Source: Planktothrix sp. PCC 11201 | GTDB lineage: Bacteria; Cyanobacteriota; Cyanobacteriia; Cyanobacteriales; Microcoleaceae | DNA length: 47,108 bases | Reading direction: 5' to 3' | Assembly (NCBI RefSeq): GCF_900009135.1 | Contig: NZ_LT797700.1 | Coordinates: forward strand, 113,423 to 160,530 | Part shown: positions 1-7,998 of the stretch, piece after piece | Layout: each line of letters starts with the position of its first letter | Position numbering within the stretch: position 1 is the stretch's first letter | Translations under genes and position numbers: made by a program | Notes under the pieces: generated by a model | Told to the model about the DNA's origin: nothing | Database searches by the model: none | Seen by the model: the letters and a program-made list of their open reading frames with translations, nothing else

Positions 1-1
1 A

Positions 2-820
2 CCCCCCCCAGCCAGTGTGCGGACTGCGGTAGAACCGGGTTCTACCGCAACCTCCTTACAGGGAAGTCGCAAAATTCCTGAATCTTCCCGTCGCGGTTCG
101 TCCGAAACTGCCCCCCAACCGCTTCCAGACCCGACCGCGTCAGCCCATGTCCCGCCAACTCCTTCCCCCAAAACCGCTTCTAGCTCTGCCAATAGTAGTA
201 GCCTCCGTCGGATTCAACGGAAAAATGATTCCAGTCAATGGCGTCGGTTATTAATTCTGGGTCTGGGAGGGTTATTCGGACTGTGGTTGCTGTGGTTCTT
301 ACTCTCCCGGGTTTTGGGAGCCTTTGCCGATGTTTTAGGCTGGTCTGGGCCAACTTTGAAAGGGGAACAGGCGATGGTGCAGTTGAGCCAGCCTCCCTTA
401 CCCATTCCTGAACCAACACCCGTCACCGCCGAACCGGAAAAAATCACTCCAGAAGTGGCGGAAGCCAAACTGAATCAATGGTTATCGGCAAAATCCGCCG
501 CCCTAGGGCCAGAGTATCGAGTTGAGGGTCTGCGGGAAATATTAGTTGATCCGGCCTTGGCCCGTTGGGTGGCTATGTCACAAAACATGAAACAAGAGGG
601 TTCCTATCGCACTTACAAACACAACGTGAAAGTCAGTGAAGTCCAGATTGATCAGGCTAATCCTAACCAAGCTCTCGCAATCGCCAATGTTCAGGAACAA
701 ACCCAGTTTTTTAGTCGCGGTCAGGCCCAAAACACGGAGGATGCCTCTTTACAGATTCAGTATCGCTTGATTCGTAAGGATGGAGCTTGGCGGATTGAAG
801 ATTGGCAAGTGATTCGCTGA
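2..820 (+). CDS. ftn2: ARC6/Ftn2 (ZipN)-like cell division protein, C-terminal part (5' truncated)
   Basis: The frame is open to the left edge of the window, so the first visible GTG (17) is probably internal and the N-terminal J-like and TPR-like parts are missing. What remains is a Pro/Ser-rich linker, one strong transmembrane segment (Leu/Trp/Gly-rich, about residues 77-102 counted from the GTG) and a C-terminal globular domain of about 120 residues starting at the ITPEVAEAKL motif and ending in WRIEDWQVIR. That last domain matches my memory of the IMS (DUF4101) domain at the C-terminus of ARC6 of chloroplasts and Ftn2/ZipN of cyanobacteria. Family knowledge: it is a membrane protein that tethers FtsZ at midcell and acts as a hub of the divisome. 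A hairpin with a T-run follows the stop within 40 bases, so the gene ends its own transcript. An alternative is a paralogous IMS-domain protein; the missing N-terminus would decide. Confidence 0.75.
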   Translation, partial: PPPASVRTAVEPGSTATSLQGSRKIPESSRRGSSETAPQPLPDPTASAHVPPTPSPKTASSSANSSSLRRIQRKNDSSQWRRLLILGLGGLFGLWLLWFLLSRVLGAFADVLGWSGPTLKGEQAMVQLSQPPLPIPEPTPVTAEPEKITPEVAEAKLNQWLSAKSAALGPEYRVEGLREILVDPALARWVAMSQNMKQEGSYRTYKHNVKVSEVQIDQANPNQALAIANVQEQTQFFSRGQAQNTEDASLQIQYRLIRKDGAWRIEDWQVIR

Positions 821-830
821 TGGAAATATC

Positions 831-859
831 CCTCTTTGATCCCCAAAGAGGTTTTTTTT
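831..859 (+). terminator. Rho-independent terminator after the ARC6/Ftn2-like gene
   Basis: CCTCTTT (831-837) pairs with AAAGAGG (845-851) around a 7-base loop and is followed at once by eight T (852-859). It starts 10 bases after the stop codon. This is a textbook intrinsic terminator. Confidence 0.85.
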
Positions 860-890
860 ACCTCCAAATGTCAGGGATTCATGACATAAT

Positions 891-1007
891 GATCCCCATA
901 ATCCCGAAAACTGTGTATATTTACTCATCAATATTGATTTACCCCTTGACCAAACTTAATATTTTCTGCAATATGGTGAGTAATCAAGCGATCCCCATGA
1001 TCCCGAA
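891..1007. repeat. Pair of 18-base direct repeats upstream of the DUF4912 gene
   Basis: GATCCCCATAATCCCGAA at 891-908 recurs as GATCCCCATGATCCCGAA at 990-1007, with one mismatch and 99 bases from start to start. Both lie in the only intergenic stretch before the DUF4912 gene (start 1062), after the terminator of the previous gene. Two spaced copies of a G/C-cored word in AT-rich DNA could be binding sites for a regulator; this is inference. The rest of 860-1061 shows no gene. Confidence 0.45.
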
Positions 1008-1061
1008 GAATTTCCACAGAGTTATCAATCTGCTGTTTAAGCCAATGGAGATCACTCTTTT

Positions 1062-3452
1062 ATGTCAAAGGAACGCCCACCTTTAGAAACTATGACACTG
1101 CGGCAACTTCGCAAGGTAGCAAGTGAATATGGCATTTCTCGCTATAGTCGAATGCGTAAATCTCAGCTTTTAGAAGCTATCGAGGAAATCGAAAGTCAGA
1201 AGTTTGGAACCCCTAATCCATCTCGCGCATTGGAGGCACAAGAACAAGTGGAAGTTGCAAAGTTTTCTCTAGTCGGTCAGAACTATCAGATAGCTGATTC
1301 CCTATCCTCCGTGGATGAGGGTTTAGCTGACTTACCCGGTGGGTATGGTGAAAGCCAGATTGTGATGATGCCCCGAGATCCTGAATCGGCCTATACTTAC
1401 TGGGACGTTTCTAACGAACAGAAGGAAATGTTTCGACGCCAAGGGGGACAACAGTTAGCCCTGCGGATTTATGATGTTACTGATATTGATTTGGACTCTC
1501 AAAGTCCCCATAGTATTCAAGAATATCCCTGTGATGAGTTGGCGCGGGAATGGTATTTACCGATTCCGGTCAGCGATCGAGATTATGTTGTTGAAATTGG
1601 TTATCGCTGTGTTGACGGTCGGTGGTTAGAATTAGCTCGTTCTGCGGCGACTCGGATTCCTCCGGTTTATCCCGCAGAATGGATTGACGATCAGTTTATT
1701 ACCGTTTCTTGGGAAGAAGAATTACAGGGGAAAACCTTCTATGAGTTCCCTGTCCCCAAAAAATCCTATGTCCTTGCCGGGGTTCATAGCGATCTATTTG
1801 GGTTATCCAAGGAAACAGAAGCTAAACGGATTGCGGGTTCCCTCTTTGGTTCGATGCACCAAGTTGTTAAACCCGAAAAGGCTGTGAGTTCTTTTATTTT
1901 CCCCTCCGGCGTGGGAATTTGGGCTTCTGGAGTTGGTGAAGTTCAGTCTGGTGTCGGTTTGGGTTACACCACTTCCGGTGTTGGACAAACCCAGTCGGGT
2001 ATTGGTATTGGTTACACTCAATCGGGTGTAGGTTACACCACTTCCGGTGTTGGACAAACCCAGTCGGGTATTGGTATTGGTTATACCCAGTCGGGTGTAG
2101 GTTATACGGAGTCTGGTGCTGGATTAGGTTATACCCAATCGGGTATTGGCCTGTCTGGTGTGGGTCTAGGTATTGGTTACACTCAATCCGGTATTGGTTA
2201 CACTCAATCGGGTGTGGGTTATACGGAGTCAGGGGCGGGATTAGGTTATACCCAATCTGGTATTGGCCTGTCTGGTGTGGGTCTAGGTATTGGTTATACC
2301 CAATCTGGTATTGGTTATACTCAATCCGGTATCGGTTATACAGAGTCAGGGGCTGGATTAGGTTATACCCAATCGGGTATTGGTCTGTCTGGTGTGGGTC
2401 TGGGTATTGGTTATACCCAATCTGGTATTGGTTATACTCAATCGGGTGTGGGTTATACAGAGTCAGGGGCTGGATTAGGTTATACCCAGTCGGGTATGGG
2501 CCTGTCTGGTGTGGGTCTAGGTATTGGTTACACTCAATCCGGTATTGGTTACACTCAATCGGGTGTAGGTTATACGGAGTCAGGGGCGGGATTAGGTTAT
2601 ACCCAATCCGGTATTGGTTACACTCAATCGGGTGTAGGTTATACGGAGTCAGGGGCGGGATTGGCCTATACCCAGTCGGGTGTTGGCTATACTCAGTCGG
2701 GTGTTGGCTATACTCAATCGGGTGTTGGCTATACTCAATCGGGTGTTGGCTATACTCAATCGGGTGTTGGCTACACTCAATCGGGTGTAGGTTATACGGA
2801 GTCAGGGGCGGGATTGGGCTATACCCAGTCGGGTATTGGCTATACTCAATCGGGTGTGGGCTATACCCAATCCGGTATTGGTTACACTCAATCGGGTGTG
2901 GGTTATACGGAGTCAGGGGCGGGATTGGGCTATACCCAGTCGGGTGTTGGCTATACTCAATCGGGTGTGGGTTATACCCAATCCGGTATTGGCTACACTC
3001 AATCGGGTGTGGGTTATACGGAGTCAGGGGCGGGATTGGGCTATACTCAATCCGGTGTGGGTTATACTCAATCCGGTGTGGGTTATACAGAGTCCGGTGC
3101 CGGATTCGGCTATACAATGTCCGGGATGGGAATGTCTGGTATCGGGATGGGTGCTTCCATGCCTCCCATTCGCCCTCGGGAATTCTGGTTAGTAGCGGAT
3201 GCTGAACTAATTGTCTATGGCGCGACCGAACCTAGTGCTAACTTAACCATTGGCGGACGTCCGATTAAACTGAACTCCGATGGTACATTCCGTTTACAGA
3301 TGTCTTTCCAAGATGGTTTACTCGACTTCCCGATTTTCGCCGTAGCCGCCGATGGAGAACAAACCCGTTCTGTCCATCTCAAGTTTGTGCGTGAAACCCC
3401 GGAACGTCGGACTAATACGAAAGAAGAAGCGATACCCGAATGGATTCATTAA
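1062..3452 (+). CDS. DUF4912 protein with Rho-N/SAP-like N-terminus and a long heptad-repeat insertion
   Basis: The start ATG has GGAG 11 bases upstream. Residues about 8-45 (TLRQLRKVASEYGISRYSRM) look like the small helical Rho-N/SAP-type nucleic-acid-binding domain that precedes DUF4912 in cyanobacteria. Residues about 90-215 are the first DUF4912 part (MMPRDPESAYTYWDVS, REWYLPIPVSDRDYVVEIGY). Residues about 282-700 are a Gly/Ser/Tyr/Thr tract of about 45 units of the type GYTQSGV or GYTESGA. The last about 95 residues (REFWLVADAELIVYGATEPSANL, TIGGRPIKLNSDGTF) read like the second half of DUF4912. So the repeat tract appears to sit inside an otherwise ordinary family member. No signal peptide or membrane segment is visible. 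The function of the family is unknown to me; RNA or DNA binding is suggested only by the N-terminus. An intrinsic terminator follows. Confidence 0.85.
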   Translation: MSKERPPLETMTLRQLRKVASEYGISRYSRMRKSQLLEAIEEIESQKFGTPNPSRALEAQEQVEVAKFSLVGQNYQIADSLSSVDEGLADLPGGYGESQIVMMPRDPESAYTYWDVSNEQKEMFRRQGGQQLALRIYDVTDIDLDSQSPHSIQEYPCDELAREWYLPIPVSDRDYVVEIGYRCVDGRWLELARSAATRIPPVYPAEWIDDQFITVSWEEELQGKTFYEFPVPKKSYVLAGVHSDLFGLSKETEAKRIAGSLFGSMHQVVKPEKAVSSFIFPSGVGIWASGVGEVQSGVGLGYTTSGVGQTQSGIGIGYTQSGVGYTTSGVGQTQSGIGIGYTQSGVGYTESGAGLGYTQSGIGLSGVGLGIGYTQSGIGYTQSGVGYTESGAGLGYTQSGIGLSGVGLGIGYTQSGIGYTQSGIGYTESGAGLGYTQSGIGLSGVGLGIGYTQSGIGYTQSGVGYTESGAGLGYTQSGMGLSGVGLGIGYTQSGIGYTQSGVGYTESGAGLGYTQSGIGYTQSGVGYTESGAGLAYTQSGVGYTQSGVGYTQSGVGYTQSGVGYTQSGVGYTQSGVGYTESGAGLGYTQSGIGYTQSGVGYTQSGIGYTQSGVGYTESGAGLGYTQSGVGYTQSGVGYTQSGIGYTQSGVGYTESGAGLGYTQSGVGYTQSGVGYTESGAGFGYTMSGMGMSGIGMGASMPPIRPREFWLVADAELIVYGATEPSANLTIGGRPIKLNSDGTFRLQMSFQDGLLDFPIFAVAADGEQTRSVHLKFVRETPERRTNTKEEAIPEWIH
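1905..3150 (+). repeat. Coding minisatellite: 21-base units inside the DUF4912 gene
   Basis: The basic unit is 21 bases (7 residues, GYTQSGV/I). Variants YTESGAGLG and YTQSGIGLSGVGLGIG combine in a higher-order unit of 39 residues (117 bases): the TAT of YTESG falls at 2103 and 2220, and the pattern repeats about four times before collapsing into simple heptads after about 2590. The number of bases per unit stays a multiple of three throughout, so copy number can change without breaking the frame. Confidence 0.95.
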
Positions 3453-3495
3453 TTTGAAATCAAACTGTTAACAATATAGTTTTCAGAAATTATGC

Positions 3496-3523
3496 CCCCT
3501 CGATCTGATGTGAGGGGTTTTTT
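3496..3523 (+). terminator. Rho-independent terminator of the DUF4912 gene
   Basis: CCCCTC (3496-3501) pairs with GAGGGG (3512-3517), followed by TTTTTT (3518-3523). It lies 44 bases after the stop and its T-run overlaps the stop codon of the convergent FUSC gene (TTA at 3522-3524), so the space between the two convergent genes is almost entirely terminator. Confidence 0.8.
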
Positions 3524-5762
3524 ATTGGTTTAAACGCACAACGGTAGAATCAATAGAGTTGAGGGAATTGAGCATTTGATTGAGTTCGATGCCTAAAATG
3601 GTATAATCTTTTAAAATTTGACGGGTAGGGGTATAGTCTTGATCGGTAGCAAATTCTTGCAGGCGAGTTACTTGTAAGGTTTGTAGGTGGGTTTGTATGG
3701 CTTGAATTGAAGGTTCAAAAGTGGGTAAGGCAGGCGGTAAAGTTCCGGTTAAAATAGAGCTAATTAGAGGGAGAAAAAATTGATTGACTTGTTCAACAAA
3801 ATTCGCTAGTTCAGGATGGGGTTCAGTGCCGCTAAAATGCTCAAGTTGTGCGAATAAAACACTTACAGAACGACTAAATCGGTGTAAATAAATTAATAGT
3901 GCCATTTTCGGTTCAATATCCGTAGCCGAGGTATTCGGATCACTACTTAACTGTTGTAAGGCTGCTTGAGCATTAAAATAAGCTAAACGGGTTTTTTGTC
4001 GTTGTTTAATAATTAGGTTTAAATCATAGGGGACGGTTCCTAAATAAACCGATAAAACCGCATTAAAGTAATCTAAAGAGGCGGAAATTGCTTTCACTAA
4101 TTTAACCGATAACTGTTCTTTTTCATTGGGTCTAAATAACAAAAATGCCCCCACAAAAGCTAAGGCTGCCCCCACACAAGTCCAGAGAAAACGAATCATT
4201 GCAACTTGCCAATCTCCCCCCTGTCTACTCATTTCTGTTCCAATGGCAAATATAGAGATGAAAAACACAGATAAACCATAATGAAAAGGAATTAAAGAAA
4301 ATCCAATCACAATTGAACTTAAACTAATGGTTTGTAAAATTAATTGACTGGGAATCAGTAACCAAAAAATAGGGGTAATTATTGCGCCTAAAATTGTTCC
4401 TAACATCCGATGAAAAAATCGTTGAAAGGTATTGCCAAAACTAGGTTGTAAAACCACTAAAATAGTCATTGTTAACCAATTTCCTTGGGGAAGTTCTGCT
4501 ATACTATAAATAGCTACCCCAATCGTGATCATGATACTTAACCGGAGTCCGTGACGAAAAAAGCTGGAGTCAAAGGTAAAATTATCTCGTAAAGGATCAA
4601 ACCAAGATGGGGTTTTACTTCCTGATAATAATTCTGATTCTGCGGATAAAATTTTGTCTTTTGGGATACGATTAATCGATTGATTATTTTTGATTTGAAT
4701 GACAGTAGATGCGGTAGAATCTAATTGAATAATAATGGTTTCTAAGGTAGAAATAATGCGTTCTATGACAACCAAAGCCGGATAATCTTCAGCATGATCG
4801 GCTATGGTTTTTTGTTGGAGTTGTTTTTGTTGGGCGATCGCTGTTACAATAGATTGTAAGTAATCTGTATTAACAGTAATCGATTTATTCCACAAAAGTT
4901 TGACTAAGTTTAGACAAAATAAAGCAATTTTTTCTAAGGCATCATTGACTAAAATACGGACGGTGACAAATTGAGGATCATGTTGATGAAGCTGGACTAA
5001 TTCTATTACCGTAACAATGGATGTGATTAAATTATCCGCATCCTGAATTAAAATAATAGCTGATTCCCCTAACCTCGTATTTCCTAATCTTAATTTTCGG
5101 TCTAATGTCCAGGCTTGGCGGGCATTTTGTAGGGTTTCTCGTACTTGAATAACTTGTTTTAATTCTTGAGATTCAGATATATTCTTAGCTTGATTAATAT
5201 ATTTTGCAATAGCTTGATAACATTGACTAATTGATTTTTTTAAGGGAAGATAGGGATTTAATGGCCAAATACCCAAACACAATACCATTGTCCAAGTTCC
5301 AGCTATTAGACAAATAATCACTCTTTCACTGACAATTTCCCAACCTCCAGAGGGTAGATTTAGGGTAAATAAAGTAAACAAACCAATTACTATTCCCGAC
5401 AAAACTCCTGGATGTCCATATAAACTGATATAGCCCACTAAAAATAAACTACAAAATGAAAATATGAGTTTGAGTAATAGAATATGTGAAACTAAGGTCG
5501 CCAAAGCAACAAATAAAGTGGAAACCAAAACTGTAAATAATAGAGAAATAGCCCGAGTCCAATAAAATCCCCCGGTATCACTCAACAGAAAAAATAAGCT
5601 ATCCAGACCCACATAAAAACCAATATCAGAATGACCAGTTAATTTTCCAACGGCTAACGCAACAGATAGGGCAATAGTTAATCTCAAAGCCCTTGCTGAT
5701 TTTAGATTTCCACTAGGTTTCAAGAGAAAACTAAATTGTGGATTTAAAAATGTTTTAGTCAT
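3522..5762 (-). CDS. FUSC-family inner membrane protein (putative exporter)
   Basis: At 746 residues this shows the two-block plan of the FUSC/YccS/AaeB family. There is a hydrophobic block of several helices at about residues 24-170, a long soluble middle region rich in Gln/Leu (about 171-390), and a second hydrophobic block at about 395-560. The second block begins with a signature-like stretch (VVLQPSFGNTFQRFFHRMLGT) that matches the P..G.T..R...R..GT motif of FUSC proteins. A soluble C-terminal helical region follows. Family members are linked to efflux of aromatic acids or similar compounds, but no substrate can be read from the sequence. The ATG start (5760-5762) has no clear Shine-Dalgarno. 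It is convergent with the DUF4912 gene. No membrane-fusion partner gene is adjacent, so a classic tripartite pump is not evident here. Confidence 0.8.
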   Translation of the reverse strand: MTKTFLNPQFSFLLKPSGNLKSARALRLTIALSVALAVGKLTGHSDIGFYVGLDSLFFLLSDTGGFYWTRAISLLFTVLVSTLFVALATLVSHILLLKLIFSFCSLFLVGYISLYGHPGVLSGIVIGLFTLFTLNLPSGGWEIVSERVIICLIAGTWTMVLCLGIWPLNPYLPLKKSISQCYQAIAKYINQAKNISESQELKQVIQVRETLQNARQAWTLDRKLRLGNTRLGESAIILIQDADNLITSIVTVIELVQLHQHDPQFVTVRILVNDALEKIALFCLNLVKLLWNKSITVNTDYLQSIVTAIAQQKQLQQKTIADHAEDYPALVVIERIISTLETIIIQLDSTASTVIQIKNNQSINRIPKDKILSAESELLSGSKTPSWFDPLRDNFTFDSSFFRHGLRLSIMITIGVAIYSIAELPQGNWLTMTILVVLQPSFGNTFQRFFHRMLGTILGAIITPIFWLLIPSQLILQTISLSSIVIGFSLIPFHYGLSVFFISIFAIGTEMSRQGGDWQVAMIRFLWTCVGAALAFVGAFLLFRPNEKEQLSVKLVKAISASLDYFNAVLSVYLGTVPYDLNLIIKQRQKTRLAYFNAQAALQQLSSDPNTSATDIEPKMALLIYLHRFSRSVSVLFAQLEHFSGTEPHPELANFVEQVNQFFLPLISSILTGTLPPALPTFEPSIQAIQTHLQTLQVTRLQEFATDQDYTPTRQILKDYTILGIELNQMLNSLNSIDSTVVRLNQ

Positions 5763-5770
5763 AAGGAATT

Positions 5771-5870
5771 ATATAGCAAGAGGGAATAGGGAATGGGCAA
5801 TAGGTAAATACTTACTGTGAGCAGCTTTTAGCTTTCAAGAATGTCCTAATAGATGTGGCGACTGCTATAT
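5771..5870. repeat. Short inverted-repeat element between holB and the FUSC gene
   Basis: ATATAGCA (5771-5778) and TGCTATAT (5863-5870) are exact inverted ends of a roughly 100-base stretch. It contains a low-complexity GGGAATAGGGAATGGG-like tract and the word TGGCGACTGC. The stretch fills nearly the whole 126-base gap between the FUSC start and the holB stop. It resembles the small palindromic elements scattered in cyanobacterial genomes. No open frame is inside. Confidence 0.4.
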
Positions 5871-5888
5871 TGCCTATTTCTTATATTT

Positions 5889-6851
5889 TCAAAATCGACT
5901 CATTAATGTGCATTCCCAAACCAATCGAGGTTGAACATAACTTAATAAATATTGTCGAGTTTTTTCTAACTGTTTTAAGAAGGTTTGATCAATAATTCCG
6001 GTTTTTTGTTGATCTTGCCAATCACAATGTTGTAAATAATCAACTAACCAGAGTTGCGCTTCACTGTCCAAAGTTTGGCTAATTTCCTTTGCTAACTCTA
6101 AAGCCGATCTTAAATTAGAGGGAGGCTTTTTGACTTTATTTAAAAATTCTACAGGAATGGTTTGTAGTTGTTGCCAATGGGAAATGGCTTGTCCTGGGCT
6201 TCCTTGTGCCATGGCTAAAATTTCAGAATGAGATAGAATATCCTCAAAATTATGGCGTTTTAGGACTTGAATCATCCCTGTATCAGTTAACCGATAAAAG
6301 GGGATTTTAGCACAGCGAGAAACCAAGGTTGGTAATAAAGAATCAATGCCGGGTGCTATTAAAATAATTGTAGCTTTTCCAGGTTCTTCTAAGGTTTTCA
6401 AAAGTCCATTGGCGGCAGATTCCGGCATGGATTCCGCGTGTTCCACCACTACCATTAACCGAGGGGCTTCTAAGGGAGGACGACTCAAAAATTGACTAAT
6501 TTCTCGAATTTGTTCAATCCGAATTTGAGGGGGGGCTTTCCGTTTGACTCCAGCTTCTGTGGCTTCCTTGGTAGAAAGTCGTTTTCCCTGATGTAAATAG
6601 GTGGGTTCTACCCATAAAATATCGGGGTGATTTTTCTGTTGAATTCGAGAGTGAATCTGTTTTTGATTAACTTGTTTATCGGAATTTTGGCAAAATAGAA
6701 ATTCAATAAAACAGTTAGCAGTTAATGTCCGACCAATACCATCTACCCCGGCAAATAAATAGGCTGGAGCGATTCTATTTTGGGCTACAGCTTGGGTTAA
6801 TAACTCAATGGCGGCTTGTTGTTCGATTAATTGGTCAAAAAAGGTATTCAT
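5889..6851 (-). CDS. holB: DNA polymerase III subunit delta' (clamp loader)
   Basis: This 320-residue AAA+ fold protein starts MNTFFDQLIEQQAAIELL. It has a degenerate P-loop (GVDGIGRT, Arg in place of the usual Lys), the conserved HPDILWVEPTY stretch, RIEQIREISQFLSRPP, the Walker-B-like MVVVEHAESM, the sensor-1 loop NGLLKTLEEPG and LVSRCAKIPF. These are hallmarks of delta', the non-hydrolysing subunit that opens the sliding clamp together with tau and delta. The Cys-rich zinc module usual between P-loop and HPD is not intact here: only two cysteines (NCFIEFLFCQ) are present. It lies 15 bases behind tmk, and its likely Shine-Dalgarno AAGGTGAT (minus strand, 6861-6868) overlaps the tmk stop codon, so the two are almost surely co-transcribed and translationally linked. 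The tmk-holB pair is common in bacteria. Confidence 0.9.
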   Translation of the reverse strand: MNTFFDQLIEQQAAIELLTQAVAQNRIAPAYLFAGVDGIGRTLTANCFIEFLFCQNSDKQVNQKQIHSRIQQKNHPDILWVEPTYLHQGKRLSTKEATEAGVKRKAPPQIRIEQIREISQFLSRPPLEAPRLMVVVEHAESMPESAANGLLKTLEEPGKATIILIAPGIDSLLPTLVSRCAKIPFYRLTDTGMIQVLKRHNFEDILSHSEILAMAQGSPGQAISHWQQLQTIPVEFLNKVKKPPSNLRSALELAKEISQTLDSEAQLWLVDYLQHCDWQDQQKTGIIDQTFLKQLEKTRQYLLSYVQPRLVWECTLMSRF

Positions 6852-6866
6852 TTTATTTTGATCACC

Positions 6867-7511
6867 TTAAATTGCGAATCCCCAGGCTGTTAATTTTTGA
6901 GTTAAAATTAATTGAATTGTTTCTGTGACTTGATCAAGATTTAACATCCCATTAATTGGTATAATTCGGTCTGGATGATATTCAGCTAATTGTTGAAACC
7001 CCTGTTGTACACGCCGATGAAATTCCAAATTAGCTTGTTCCATCCGATCCATTTTACCTCGATTTCGAGTTCTGGCGAGTCCGATTTCCACATCAATCTC
7101 TAACCATAGGGTTAAATCACTTTCTAACCCCTGAGTGGCAATTTGATTTAACTGATGAATTAAATTGAGATCTAAACCTCGACCATAGCCTTGATAGGCG
7201 ATCGTTGAATCGGTGTAGCGATCGCACAAAATAATATTTCCCTGATCCAATAAAGGCTTGATAAATCCCTCAACGTGTTGGGCGCGGTCGGCAGCATACA
7301 TTAATAATTCCGCCCGATTCTGGATGGGTTCCTCCCCCTGATATTCTAATAATAACCGTCTTAACTCCTGGCCTAATAGGGTGCCTCCGGGCTCCCTCGT
7401 GATGATCACAGGGGTATCTATCAGACCTTGTAACCACCCTTGGATACGTTGCATTTGAGTGGTTTTCCCCCCTCCTTCAACTCCTTCAAAAACAATTAAT
7501 TTTCCCTGCAT
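6867..7511 (-). CDS. tmk: Thymidylate (dTMP) kinase
   Basis: At 214 residues this is the usual length. It phosphorylates dTMP to dTDP with ATP in the cytosol, on the only route to dTTP. Visible motifs: P-loop FEGVEGGGKTT (residues 8-18), TREPGGT (substrate loop), the DRY motif CDRYTDSTIAYQGYGRGLD, and a lid-region stretch LARTRNRGKMDRMEQ. It is the first gene of a minus-strand pair with holB. The upstream 108 bases (7512-7619) are shared with the divergent small gene at 7620 and probably hold both promoters; I could not fix -35/-10 boxes with confidence. Confidence 0.95.
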   Translation of the reverse strand: MQGKLIVFEGVEGGGKTTQMQRIQGWLQGLIDTPVIITREPGGTLLGQELRRLLLEYQGEEPIQNRAELLMYAADRAQHVEGFIKPLLDQGNIILCDRYTDSTIAYQGYGRGLDLNLIHQLNQIATQGLESDLTLWLEIDVEIGLARTRNRGKMDRMEQANLEFHRRVQQGFQQLAEYHPDRIIPINGMLNLDQVTETIQLILTQKLTAWGFAI

Positions 7512-7619
7512 CTGTTAATTATCTGTTGGTCTTCAAAAGGTTATGCAAATATGATAAGGTCTGGAATGGATTATTCCCTTTGAAGTTCTAATTAATTTAT
7601 TGCACATCTGGAGTTCCCT

Positions 7620-7967
7620 ATGGCCCGCTACACTGGTTTTTTTGTTGTTAATGTTGGTCTCGAAGATCTCGTACCGATGATGATTGATATTTTAGAATCC
7701 TGTAACCTAGAAATCACCTATCAAACACCAAGTTCTATTATTGCCAGGGAAAATATTGGTCAAGTGAGCGTGAATCAATTAGTGATTGCTGAAATCGTTT
7801 TTGACACAGCCACTGCGATGATAGACGAAACTAAAATGACGGTTTTTATTAAAAATGAATCCCTACCCTTACAAAGCCATAATCACTGTCGAGAAATCTT
7901 TGAACAAATCAGCCAATTAATTATTGATAATCGCCATTGGGTACTATTAGAAAGTATTGCCTTGTAG
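7620..7967 (+). CDS. Conserved small protein of unknown function (115 aa)
   Basis: I do not recognise a named family. The protein is 115 residues, begins MARYTGFFVVNVGLEDLVPMMID and ends HWVLLESIAL. It has no signal peptide and no membrane segment. The alternating hydrophobic pattern suggests a small alpha/beta fold (strand GFFVVNV, helix, strand EITYQTPSSIIAREN, strand QLVIAEIVF, strand MTVFIKN, helix HNHCREIFEQISQLI). The regular codon use, correct length for a compact domain and isolated position between two regulatory gaps support a real gene. It is divergent from tmk and convergent with the PPC protein gene, and is followed by a palindrome that may end its transcript. Confidence 0.65.
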   Translation: MARYTGFFVVNVGLEDLVPMMIDILESCNLEITYQTPSSIIARENIGQVSVNQLVIAEIVFDTATAMIDETKMTVFIKNESLPLQSHNHCREIFEQISQLIIDNRHWVLLESIAL

Positions 7968-7994
7968 TAGAGACGCACCCAGGGCACGTCTCCC
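7968..7994. repeat. GAGACG palindrome, copy 1 (possible bidirectional terminator)
   Basis: GAGACG (7970-7975) and CGTCTC (7987-7992) flank CACCCAGGGCA. The element starts right after the stop of the 115-residue gene and lies between convergent genes. A second copy lies at 23219-23243, also just behind a stop and between convergent genes. This family of TAGAGACG...CGTCTCTA palindromes is common in cyanobacteria. Confidence 0.7.
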
Positions 7995-7998
7995 TGAT

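Noticed and set aside
802-1086. A 94-residue plus-strand frame bridging the Ftn2-like and DUF4912 genes
   Set aside because: It crosses a strong terminator and both gene ends, has no ribosome site and looks non-coding.
1950-3110. Regularly spaced repeats that might suggest a CRISPR array
   Set aside because: There are no unique spacers: the whole stretch is coding repeat in one frame, and no cas genes are near.
1894-3117. A 407-residue open frame on the minus strand opposite the DUF4912 repeat
   Set aside because: It is a by-product of a 21-base in-frame repeat; it has no start context and its composition is only the mirror of the repeat.
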